Positions 55,071 through 62,576 of a stretch of DNA of 64,000 nucleotides are shown here, in pieces. The notes under the pieces were generated by a model that made no database searches, was not told the origin of the DNA, and was given only the letters and a program-made list of their open reading frames with translations. The DNA lies in contig NZ_NSLB01000003.1 in NCBI RefSeq assembly GCF_002304225.1, forward strand, positions 1 through 64,000, written 5' to 3'. Within the stretch, counting starts at the first letter, position 1; every line of letters starts with the position of its first letter. Source of the DNA: Pseudomonas sp. HAR-UPW-AIA-41 (GTDB taxonomy: Bacteria > Pseudomonadota > Gammaproteobacteria > Pseudomonadales > Pseudomonadaceae). The translations under genes and the position numbers were made by a program.

Positions 55071-57328
55071 TGATGTGGCCTGACAAACGCTGGCTGGTGC
55101 TGTGGCTCTGTCTGTTACCGAGCGCGCTGTTGCAGGCGCAGGTCGAGGAAGAGGCCGGGCGCTGGACCATCAACATGCGCGATGCCGATATCCGCGACTT
55201 CGTCGAGCAGGTGGCGGGCATCAGTGGCCAGACGCTGATCCTCGATCCGCGGGTGAAGGGACAGGTGACGGTGATGTCCCAGGCTCCGCTGAGTCTGACC
55301 GAGGTCTATCAGCTGTTTCTCTCGGTGATGAGCACGCATGGCTATGCGGTGATTACCCAGGGCGATCAGGCCCGGGTGGTGCCGGATGCCGAGTCGCGCA
55401 GCATGGCCAGCGCGCTGACCGGCAGCGGCCCGGACGCACTGGAAACCCGCCTGTTGCAGGTGCAGCAGACACCGGTGAGCGAGCTGCTGCCGTTGATCCG
55501 TCCGCTGGTGCCGCAACAGGGTCATCTGGCGGCGATTCCCTCGGCCAATGCGCTGATCGTCAGTGACCGCCGGGCCAATATCGAGCGGCTGATGGCGCTG
55601 ATCGCCCAGGTCGACCGGGCCAGCAGCGATTACAGCAGCTTCTACGACCTGCGCCATGCCTGGGCCAACGATGTGGCCGCGGCCCTGCTGGAAAGCCTGC
55701 GCCGCGGGCAGGCGGCCGGAGCCGGCGGCGCCCAGGTGATTGCCGATGCGCGCACCAACCGTCTGCTCCTGCTGGGGCCGCCCGAGGCCCGCAGTCGGCT
55801 GCTCAAGCTGGCCCAGGCGCTGGATGTGCCGGCGGTACGCTCGGCCAACACGCGGGTGATCCGCCTGCGCCATGGCGATGCCAAGGGTCTGGCACAGACA
55901 CTCAGCGACCTCTCCGAACAGCTGCGTCCGGCGGCGGCCAACGGTACCGGTCAGCCGGCGGTGCTGATCCGCGCCGACGAAAGCCTCAATGCTCTGGTGC
56001 TGCTGGCCGAGCCGGATATCGTCGCGCAGCTGGAAACCATCGTGCGGCAGCTGGATGTGCCGCGCGCTCAGGTGCTGGTGGAAGCGGCGATTGTCGAGAT
56101 GTCGGGAGACATCACCGACGCGCTCGGTGTGCAGTGGGCCATCGACGGGCGCGACGGCAACAATGCGCTGGGCGGTGTCAACTTCAGCAACACCGGCCTC
56201 TCGGTCGGCACCCTGCTGGGGGCGATCCAGGCTGAAAAGCCGGTGCCGCTGCCGGAGGGGGCGATTATCGGCGTCGGCAACGACAACTTCGGCGCGCTGA
56301 TTACCGCGCTGTCGGCCAACAGCAAGAGCAACCTGCTGTCCACGCCCAGCCTGCTGACTCTGGACAACCAGAAGGCGGAGATTCTGGTGGGGCAGAACGT
56401 GCCGTTCCAGACCGGCTCCTACACCACGGATGCGGCCGGGGCGAACAATCCGTTCACCACCATCGAGCGCAAGGATGTCGGGGTGACGCTCAAGGTCACC
56501 CCGCACATCAACGAAGGCGGCACCCTGCGTCTGGAGATCGAGCAGGAAATCTCCTCCATCGCGCCGAGTACCGGTCTGGCCTCGCAGGCGGTGGATCTGG
56601 TCACCAACAAGCGCTCGATCAAAAGTACGGTGCTGGCCGATAACGGCGAGGTCATCGTGCTTGGCGGGCTGATTCAGGACGATGTGACCCGCAGCGAGAG
56701 CAAGGTGCCGCTACTGGGCGATCTGCCGCTGCTCGGCGGTCTGTTCCGCTCCAGCAAGGACAGCAACGTCAAGCGCAACCTGATGGTGTTCCTGCGGCCC
56801 AGCGTGGTGCGCGATGGAGCCGGTCTGGCCAGCCTGAGCCAGCAGAAGTACCAGGACATCCGCGTCTTCGGCGATGGCAATGGTGCCCCGCAGCTGCTGC
56901 CGGCCGATCCGCAGCGGCTGTTCCAGCGTGCCCCGGAAACGCCGCCACAGGCTCCGCCCGTGGCGCAGCCGCAGGTGCCGCCTGCCGCGCCGCCGCTGCA
57001 GACCCTGATGGAAAAACCGCGTCTGGTGGACCCGGCCACCCTGGGCGATGGGCGCGGCGGTGAGGAAGTCAGAGCCCCCGTTGCTCCTGCAGCACCGGCG
57101 CAGCGTTACAGCATTGCCCTGATCGAAGGCAGCAGCGAGGCCTACATGCGCATGCTGCTGGCGCAGCATCCGAAAGAGCCGCTGCGGCTGCAGCAGGAAC
57201 AGCGCGGCGGGCAGCCCTGGTACCGGATCTTTTATGGCAACTACCCGCGCGCCGATCTGGCGGAGCGTGCCCTGCGCAGTCTGCCGGACAGTCTGCCGAA
57301 GCATCGCGGGCAGGTGGTGACGCTGTAA
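55070..57328 (+). CDS. gspD: Type II secretin GspD with C-terminal SPOR-like domain
   Basis: A 752-residue outer-membrane secretin. A signal peptide (about 1-23) is followed by N0 (MRDADIRDFVEQVAGISGQTLILDPRVKG) and N1-N3 repeats. The secretin core (about 340-590) contains LLSTPSLLTLDNQKAEILVGQNVPFQTG, VGVTLKVTPHINEGG and GGLIQDDVTRSESKVPLLGDLP. After a Pro-rich linker (about 620-670) come roughly 80 residues (RYSIALIEGSSEAYMRMLL, then QPWYRIFYGNYPRADLAERALRSL) that resemble a peptidoglycan-binding SPOR domain. This is unusual for a secretin, whose C-terminus normally binds a pilotin. It forms the exit pore of the system. Confidence 0.95.
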   Translation: MMWPDKRWLVLWLCLLPSALLQAQVEEEAGRWTINMRDADIRDFVEQVAGISGQTLILDPRVKGQVTVMSQAPLSLTEVYQLFLSVMSTHGYAVITQGDQARVVPDAESRSMASALTGSGPDALETRLLQVQQTPVSELLPLIRPLVPQQGHLAAIPSANALIVSDRRANIERLMALIAQVDRASSDYSSFYDLRHAWANDVAAALLESLRRGQAAGAGGAQVIADARTNRLLLLGPPEARSRLLKLAQALDVPAVRSANTRVIRLRHGDAKGLAQTLSDLSEQLRPAAANGTGQPAVLIRADESLNALVLLAEPDIVAQLETIVRQLDVPRAQVLVEAAIVEMSGDITDALGVQWAIDGRDGNNALGGVNFSNTGLSVGTLLGAIQAEKPVPLPEGAIIGVGNDNFGALITALSANSKSNLLSTPSLLTLDNQKAEILVGQNVPFQTGSYTTDAAGANNPFTTIERKDVGVTLKVTPHINEGGTLRLEIEQEISSIAPSTGLASQAVDLVTNKRSIKSTVLADNGEVIVLGGLIQDDVTRSESKVPLLGDLPLLGGLFRSSKDSNVKRNLMVFLRPSVVRDGAGLASLSQQKYQDIRVFGDGNGAPQLLPADPQRLFQRAPETPPQAPPVAQPQVPPAAPPLQTLMEKPRLVDPATLGDGRGGEEVRAPVAPAAPAQRYSIALIEGSSEAYMRMLLAQHPKEPLRLQQEQRGGQPWYRIFYGNYPRADLAERALRSLPDSLPKHRGQVVTL

Positions 57329-57376
57329 CGGCGTTGCCCTGGCATTCACGACAATTGAAAACAAGAGTGAGGGAAC

Positions 57377-60202
57377 ATGCTGCGTGCAAGTGTGGTGCTG
57401 CTGGCGTTGCTGAGTCTGGCGGGCTGTCTGGAGTTGGGCGGCGGTGGTTCGGCGCCCGAGGTTGTGCCGCCGGTGACACCTCCTGTCAAACCGCCCGTGA
57501 CCCCGCCGGTTAATCCGTCGCCCGACGAGCCGGGTGGCTCTGGTGAACCACCGCTTGAGCCGCCGGTTGAACCGCCAACCGAGCTGCCGGAGCCGCCCGA
57601 GGTCAAGCCGGAGCCTCCGGTTGTACCGCCGGTGAACAACTTTGCCGAGCCGACTGCCGCCGTGGTGGATGAACTCAATGCCCGTGCCTTCTACGACAAG
57701 GACAAGACGGGCGCGCCGCGCGCTGTGCGCAACGACCTGGGCGGCAGTCTGCCGGGCATGGTGCAGTTCGTTCAGAGCCACAGTGTCGATCCGTCCGGCA
57801 ATGAAGCCCGGAGCATGCCCCGGCTGACATCGCAGAAAGAAGCCTTGCTGCTGGTCACGCCCGATCCGGCACTGACGAACATCGCCAGCCTGCAGGTGAC
57901 CGTGCTGCGTAATGGCGCCCCGCTGGGCGTGCTGAGCATGCGTCAGCCTGACGAGATATTCCGCTCCGATTACGCTAATAACGATGGCCGCCCGGATTAC
58001 GTCTATTCGCGTCGCGCCTGGAGCGCGGTGCTGCCCTGGGACTGGGTACAGGCCGGCCTGGAGCTGCGCGTCACCGACAACCAGGGCCGTGAAGGCAGCC
58101 TGGCGGCCGGTGCCATCGACTTCGCCGCCGCCGGCGAGCTGGTGGTCCACAACATCCGTATCGGTCTGCTGACCACGCCGCCGGGCGGCAGTCACTGGTT
58201 CCGCAGCAACCCGGCCGAGGCGGCCACCGACTACCTGCAGACCATTCCCGCCGCCCGCATCACGGCGGCGTTCTACGAGGACGTGACACTGCGCCAGGTC
58301 ATGGTCAGCAGCGGGGTGATTTACGACGCGGACAAAGGCGAAACCAGCGCCACAACGGGTGACGTGTATAGCGGCGACATGCGTGGCGACACCGCCAAGA
58401 GCACCTTCGGTATCGGCATCAACCTGGCCAACTGGGGGGTGACCACCTCGGGCATGAGTGGTCAGGTTCAGCCGCAAGTGACGCAGATGGTGACGGCCCA
58501 CCATGCCCGCGGCGTGTACACCAATGGCGTGCAGACCCATGGCCTTTCGGGCGGCAACAGCATGCTCACGCTGATCAATTCTAGCGGCAACGAATTCAGT
58601 CATGAGATCGGCCACCACTACGGTCTGGGCCATTATCCCGGTCAGAACGGCAACGACTACTTCTGGGCCGGGCACCACCATGACAGTGGCTGGGGCTTTA
58701 TCAGCTACCGTAAGCGCATGCGTGCCAATATCCACTGGACGCGCGCCAAGACCGACCACCTGGCCGGCATGGCCGAGCTGGACGACACCTATACCTTCAC
58801 CCCGGATGCCATGGCCGGCGGCAGCTTTGCCAGCAGTCTGTCGCGCTATACCCACTACACCGGCTACAGCACCAAGATCAGGATTCAGCCGGCCTTCGAC
58901 CGCCCGGTGTTCGCCAGCGATTCGCCCACCGGTTACCGGAAATGGGATGCCACCACCCGCACCATGGTGGATTTCTCACCGGCTATCCCGGCCAGCCCCG
59001 GCTCGGTCTGGTACAACAGCGCCAGCGGCAAGTTCCTTGCCCCGCGCCGGCATGGCGTGCCGGTGGTCACCCTGCTTGGCGGTTACGACCCTGAGACCAA
59101 CAAGGCGCTGATCTACCCGGCGCTGCGCGGCAACTGGGGCAACGTGTTTGCCCTGCCGTCCCAGGCCGTGGCCAGCGAGGCACGTGCCTGCTGGCTGCAG
59201 GTGGACTTTGCCGGCGGCGCCCAGCAGCGCATCGCTCTGGCGGGCCGGCGCATGCAAACCGGGCTGGTCAACAAGCTGCACGTCAACCTGGCCCAGGATG
59301 AGCAGCCGGCCCGCGCCGAGCTGCTGTGTCAGACGCCGGGCCAGGCCGCCGAGTCGCTGTATGTGCTGGCTATCCCGACCAATCAGCCGGCCATGGCGCC
59401 GGCCGTGGTGGTGGGCAAGGAGGCGGGTTATGCGGCGCTGCGGGCCGTTGAGCTGCCCACCCTCAATACCGCTCTGGAAGGACTGGCCGGCAAACCGTTA
59501 CTGAACCTGAGCGGCAACGCCCGGGTGCTGTACGACAGCTGGGCCGATGACGTGCAGGGGCTCTCGGCCGGGGCTCAGCAGGTCGTTCAGCAACTGCGGG
59601 ATCAGGAGAGCCGCGCGCTGCGCCTGAACCGCTGGCTGGATGCCTATGGCAGTCAGTTGTCCACCAGCGAGCCGGCCCGTCAGGCGCTGGACAGTCTGCT
59701 GGTCAACCTGCAGTTCAACATCAGTCCGTTGCTGCCGGCCGCCCAGACCCTTACCCGCAGCACGGGTGACTGCGTGAAGATCGAGCAGGTCAATGGTGTC
59801 TGGCAGCCGTATGTGGCGGCCAAGGCTCAGTGCACCGGCGCGCTGGATGAGCGCTGGCTGGTCGATGGCAGTCAGCGTATCCGCAGCGCCGCGCAGCCGA
59901 GCCTGTGCCTGACTCACGGAAGCAACATCAGTCTGACCAGTTGCTCGATTCAGAATGACAGCCAGGCCTGGGATCTCAGCGCCTTGCCGGCCATCAAGCG
60001 GGGCAACAGCTGTATGGACCTGTCGGGCGGCTACCTCACCGATGGTCGCGGCAAGCTGATCGGTTACGGCTGCACGGGCGGAGGCAATCAGAAATGGTAT
60101 GGCCTGAGCCTGAATGACAACCTGCTGCTGCCGTTGCTGCGCAGCCGCAATGTGCCTGCCTTCTTCGCCTATGCCGAGCAACGTGCAACCCCGGCGCCCT
60201 GA
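57377..60202 (+). CDS. M66-family zinc metalloprotease lipoprotein with ricin-type lectin domain; likely type II substrate
   Basis: A 941-residue protein with a lipoprotein signal peptide (LLSLAGC, lipidated C17). A proline-rich stalk (about 30-95) of repeated PPV and PP-E units follows. The catalytic M66 domain has zinc signature HEIGHHYGLGH at 409-419. The C-terminus (about 795-915) has beta-trefoil features with NDSQAWDL and GGGNQKWYG, suggesting carbohydrate binding. The nearest known proteins are StcE-like mucinases secreted by type II systems. The lipobox-plus-stalk layout recalls surface lipoproteins such as SslE and pullulanase. It lies 48 bases after gspD on the same strand, so it is probably co-expressed. 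The target is probably a glycoprotein. Confidence 0.88.
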   Translation: MLRASVVLLALLSLAGCLELGGGGSAPEVVPPVTPPVKPPVTPPVNPSPDEPGGSGEPPLEPPVEPPTELPEPPEVKPEPPVVPPVNNFAEPTAAVVDELNARAFYDKDKTGAPRAVRNDLGGSLPGMVQFVQSHSVDPSGNEARSMPRLTSQKEALLLVTPDPALTNIASLQVTVLRNGAPLGVLSMRQPDEIFRSDYANNDGRPDYVYSRRAWSAVLPWDWVQAGLELRVTDNQGREGSLAAGAIDFAAAGELVVHNIRIGLLTTPPGGSHWFRSNPAEAATDYLQTIPAARITAAFYEDVTLRQVMVSSGVIYDADKGETSATTGDVYSGDMRGDTAKSTFGIGINLANWGVTTSGMSGQVQPQVTQMVTAHHARGVYTNGVQTHGLSGGNSMLTLINSSGNEFSHEIGHHYGLGHYPGQNGNDYFWAGHHHDSGWGFISYRKRMRANIHWTRAKTDHLAGMAELDDTYTFTPDAMAGGSFASSLSRYTHYTGYSTKIRIQPAFDRPVFASDSPTGYRKWDATTRTMVDFSPAIPASPGSVWYNSASGKFLAPRRHGVPVVTLLGGYDPETNKALIYPALRGNWGNVFALPSQAVASEARACWLQVDFAGGAQQRIALAGRRMQTGLVNKLHVNLAQDEQPARAELLCQTPGQAAESLYVLAIPTNQPAMAPAVVVGKEAGYAALRAVELPTLNTALEGLAGKPLLNLSGNARVLYDSWADDVQGLSAGAQQVVQQLRDQESRALRLNRWLDAYGSQLSTSEPARQALDSLLVNLQFNISPLLPAAQTLTRSTGDCVKIEQVNGVWQPYVAAKAQCTGALDERWLVDGSQRIRSAAQPSLCLTHGSNISLTSCSIQNDSQAWDLSALPAIKRGNSCMDLSGGYLTDGRGKLIGYGCTGGGNQKWYGLSLNDNLLLPLLRSRNVPAFFAYAEQRATPAP

Positions 60203-60701
60203 GTCGCTGGTCTGGCTGCTGGGGTTATGCCTCGGCGGCCACGCCCACGCCGTTCAGCTGCCCGTCACGCTGTTGCCGGCCGCGCCTGCTATCACGGTAC
60301 CGGCTGCCCGGCCGCTTGCCGGTATTGAGGGCTGGCGCCTGCACGGCGTATTCAGCTCCAGCCGGTCGGCGGCAGGCTGGGCGATGCTGAGTCTGGGCGA
60401 CGGTGCCGCCATCAGCGTGCGGGTTGGCGATGGCCTGCCGGGCGGCATCCAGGTCAAGGGCGTGGAGCGCGACCACCTGTGGCTGCAGCGGGGCGAGGAG
60501 CAGGCGCTGCTTTACTTGCAGGGTGCAGTCGTCGCGGAGCGCCAGGTCCCTGACGAACCTGCTGCTTTGCTGAGCGGCCCTCTGCGGGCTGATGTTCTGC
60601 CGGTGGGTTGCGCCCCCTATGCCGCCGCCGGTGTGCCGACCGAAGAGCTGATTACACTGGGCGGGTGTCCGTCTGATGAGGCCGAAGCGGCGCCCGAGTA
60701 G
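60171..60701 (+). CDS. Exported GspC HR-domain-like protein, probable accessory of the type II system
   Basis: A 176-residue protein with a signal peptide (LVWLLGLCLGGHAHA) and a roughly 70-residue domain: LHGVFSSSRSAAGWAMLSLGDG, then VRVGDGLPGGIQVKGVERDHLWLQRGEEQALLYL. This domain follows the same pattern as the HR domain of GspC at 54594-55070. The C-terminal 50 residues contain a Cys pair (VGCAPY and GGCPSD). It starts inside the end of the M66 gene (31-base overlap); a GTG at 60183 is an alternative start. It could bind the secretin in place of, or alongside, GspC, or act as a substrate-specific partner. Not otherwise recognised. Confidence 0.7.
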   Translation: MPSNVQPRRPESLVWLLGLCLGGHAHAVQLPVTLLPAAPAITVPAARPLAGIEGWRLHGVFSSSRSAAGWAMLSLGDGAAISVRVGDGLPGGIQVKGVERDHLWLQRGEEQALLYLQGAVVAERQVPDEPAALLSGPLRADVLPVGCAPYAAAGVPTEELITLGGCPSDEAEAAPE

Positions 60702-61126
60702 TTGCTCCTGGCCGGTACTACAGAGCTATATAAGTCATGGTTTATGCTCTGGATAAGAAACATTAATTTCTAGTAATCAAACGGCCGGAAATCGCGGCTT
60801 TGCTCCTCATTTCTTCTGCTCCTTTGACCTGATGAATGGTTATTCAGGCCCCCGATCGGTAATCAAACGATTGAAACGCACGTTTGACTGCAGGCCGCGC
60901 CAGCTCTGCTGCTCAGTGGGGTGTTCAAAATTCTGGTCGGGGCATGACTTGTAGTCGATCTTTCGTCCGACTACAGAACTCCTTGATGCGCATCCGTCGC
61001 CTGTGCAAAATGCCGCCCCCGCCCTGATGCATGACCTGCATCCCGCGGTTTTTGTGCTGATCAGCCGCCCGGCCTGCCAACGTAGTGGGTCGGTTCATCA
61101 ATGAGATCACACGCAGGAGATTAGAA
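60702..61126. other. Intergenic promoter region of the pnt operon
   Basis: A 425-base spacer after the type II accessory gene. 60730-60790 is notably AT-rich (AAGAAACATTAATTTC) for this genome and is the best place for a promoter or an upstream AT element. A GAAAC-N4-GTTTG site at 60873-60886 is listed separately. I found no hairpin with a T-tract to end the upstream transcript and no coding sequence. A good ribosome site (AGGAGATTAGAA) precedes pntAA. Confidence 0.5.
60873..60886. promoter_or_regulatory. PsrA/TetR-like palindrome upstream of pntAA
   Basis: GAAAC-GCAC-GTTTG fits the published PsrA-type pattern (G/C)AAAC-N2-4-GTTT(G/C) of pseudomonads. AATCAAACGA directly before it and ATCAAACGG near 60777 are partial repeats. 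The site is 241 bases from the pntAA start, which weakens the case for direct control. Confidence 0.35.
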
Positions 61127-62248
61127 GTGCACATCGGTGTTCCTCTCGAAACCCACGCTGGTGAAACGCGCGTCGCCGCGACGCCGGAAACCATCAAGAA
61201 GCTGATCGGCCAAGGCCATCAGGTGACTGTGCAGAGCGGTGCCGGCGTGAAAGCCAGCCTGCCCGACCACGTTTATGAAGTCGTCGGCGCCAATATTGGC
61301 GATGCCGCCACCGTGTTTGGTGCCGATCTGGTGCTCAAGGTCGTGGCTCCGGATGACGCCGAACTGGCGCTGATGAAGTCTGGCGCGGTACTGGTTGGCA
61401 TGCTCAACCCGTTCTGCAACGAGACCATCGCGCGCATGGCCGCCCGTGGCATTACCGCTTTCGCCCTGGAGGCCGCGCCGCGTACCTCCCGCGCGCAGAG
61501 CCTGGACGTGCTGAGCTCGCAGGCCAACATCGCCGGCTACAAGGCCGTGATGCTGGGCGCCAACCACTACCCGCGCTTCATGCCGATGCTGATGACCGCT
61601 GCCGGTACCGTGAAGGCCGCTCGCGTGCTGGTGCTCGGTGCCGGTGTGGCGGGTCTGCAGGCCATCGCCACCGCCAAGCGTCTGGGTGCGGTGATCGAGG
61701 CTTCCGACGTGCGTCCTGCTGTTAAGGAACAGATCGAGTCGCTCGGCGCCAAGTTCGTTGATGTGCCGTTCGAGACCGACGAAGAGCGCGAGTGCGCCCA
61801 GGGCGTTGGCGGTTATGCCCGTCCGATGCCGGCCTCGTGGATGCAGCGTCAGGCCGGTGCCGTGCACGAGCGCGCCAAGCAGGCCGACATCGTCATCACC
61901 ACCGCGCTGATTCCGGGCCGCAAGGCGCCGACCCTGCTGCACGAAGCGACCGTGGAAGAGATGAAGCCGGGCTCGGTGGTCATCGACCTCGCCGCTGCTC
62001 AGGGCGGCAACTGCCCGCTGACCGAAGTCGATCAGGTCGTCGTCAAGCACGGCGTCACCATCGTCGGCTACAGCAACCTGGCGGCCATGGTGCCGGCGGA
62101 TGCTTCGGCACTGTACGCGCGCAACCTGCTGGACTTCCTCAAGCTCGTCATCGACAAGGAAGGCCATTTCCACCTCAACCTGGAAGACGACATCGTTGCC
62201 GCGTGCCTGATGTGCCGCGATGGCAATGTCGTGCGCACCAACGGCTAA
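61127..62248 (+). CDS. pntAA: NAD(P) transhydrogenase alpha subunit, part 1 (NAD-binding domain I)
   Basis: A 373-residue soluble domain I of the proton-translocating transhydrogenase. The N-terminus HIGVPLETHAGETRVAATPETIKKL and the nucleotide motif VLVLGAGVAGLQAIATAKRLGA with EASDVRP are characteristic. RQAGAVHERAKQADIVITTALIPGRKAP contains the mobile-loop region. It starts at GTG 61127 after AGGAG. It transfers hydride from NADH to NADP+ with PntB while protons enter the cell. Alpha is split into two genes, as usual in pseudomonads. Confidence 0.96.
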   Translation: MHIGVPLETHAGETRVAATPETIKKLIGQGHQVTVQSGAGVKASLPDHVYEVVGANIGDAATVFGADLVLKVVAPDDAELALMKSGAVLVGMLNPFCNETIARMAARGITAFALEAAPRTSRAQSLDVLSSQANIAGYKAVMLGANHYPRFMPMLMTAAGTVKAARVLVLGAGVAGLQAIATAKRLGAVIEASDVRPAVKEQIESLGAKFVDVPFETDEERECAQGVGGYARPMPASWMQRQAGAVHERAKQADIVITTALIPGRKAPTLLHEATVEEMKPGSVVIDLAAAQGGNCPLTEVDQVVVKHGVTIVGYSNLAAMVPADASALYARNLLDFLKLVIDKEGHFHLNLEDDIVAACLMCRDGNVVRTNG

Positions 62249-62259
62249 GGAGTAGAGAC

Positions 62260-62574
62260 ATGGAACTGATTTCCCCAAGCATCTACAACCTGATCATCTT
62301 CGTGCTGGCCATCTACGTGGGGTACCACGTGGTGTGGAACGTGACCCCGGCCCTGCACACCCCGCTGATGGCCGTGACCAACGCCATCTCGGCGATCGTC
62401 ATCGTCGGCGCCATGCTGGCCGCCGCCCTGACCGAAACCGTTCTGGGCAAGTCTATGGGCACCCTGGCAGTGGCTCTGGCCGCCGTTAACGTGTTCGGTG
62501 GCTTCCTGGTAACTCGCCGCATGCTGGAAATGTTCAAGAAGAAGGCGCCGAAAGCGCCGGCGGAGAAGCACTGA
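62260..62574 (+). CDS. pntAB: NAD(P) transhydrogenase alpha subunit, part 2 (membrane domain)
   Basis: A 104-residue membrane protein with three helices: IYNLIIFVLAIYVGYHVVW, LMAVTNAISAIVIVGAMLA and LAVALAAVNVFGGFLVTRRM. It corresponds to the C-terminal membrane part of E. coli PntA. It lies 11 bases after pntAA with AAGGAGTAGAG in the junction, and 2 bases before pntB. It forms the proton channel with PntB. Confidence 0.95.
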   Translation: MELISPSIYNLIIFVLAIYVGYHVVWNVTPALHTPLMAVTNAISAIVIVGAMLAAALTETVLGKSMGTLAVALAAVNVFGGFLVTRRMLEMFKKKAPKAPAEKH

Positions 62575-62576
62575 CC

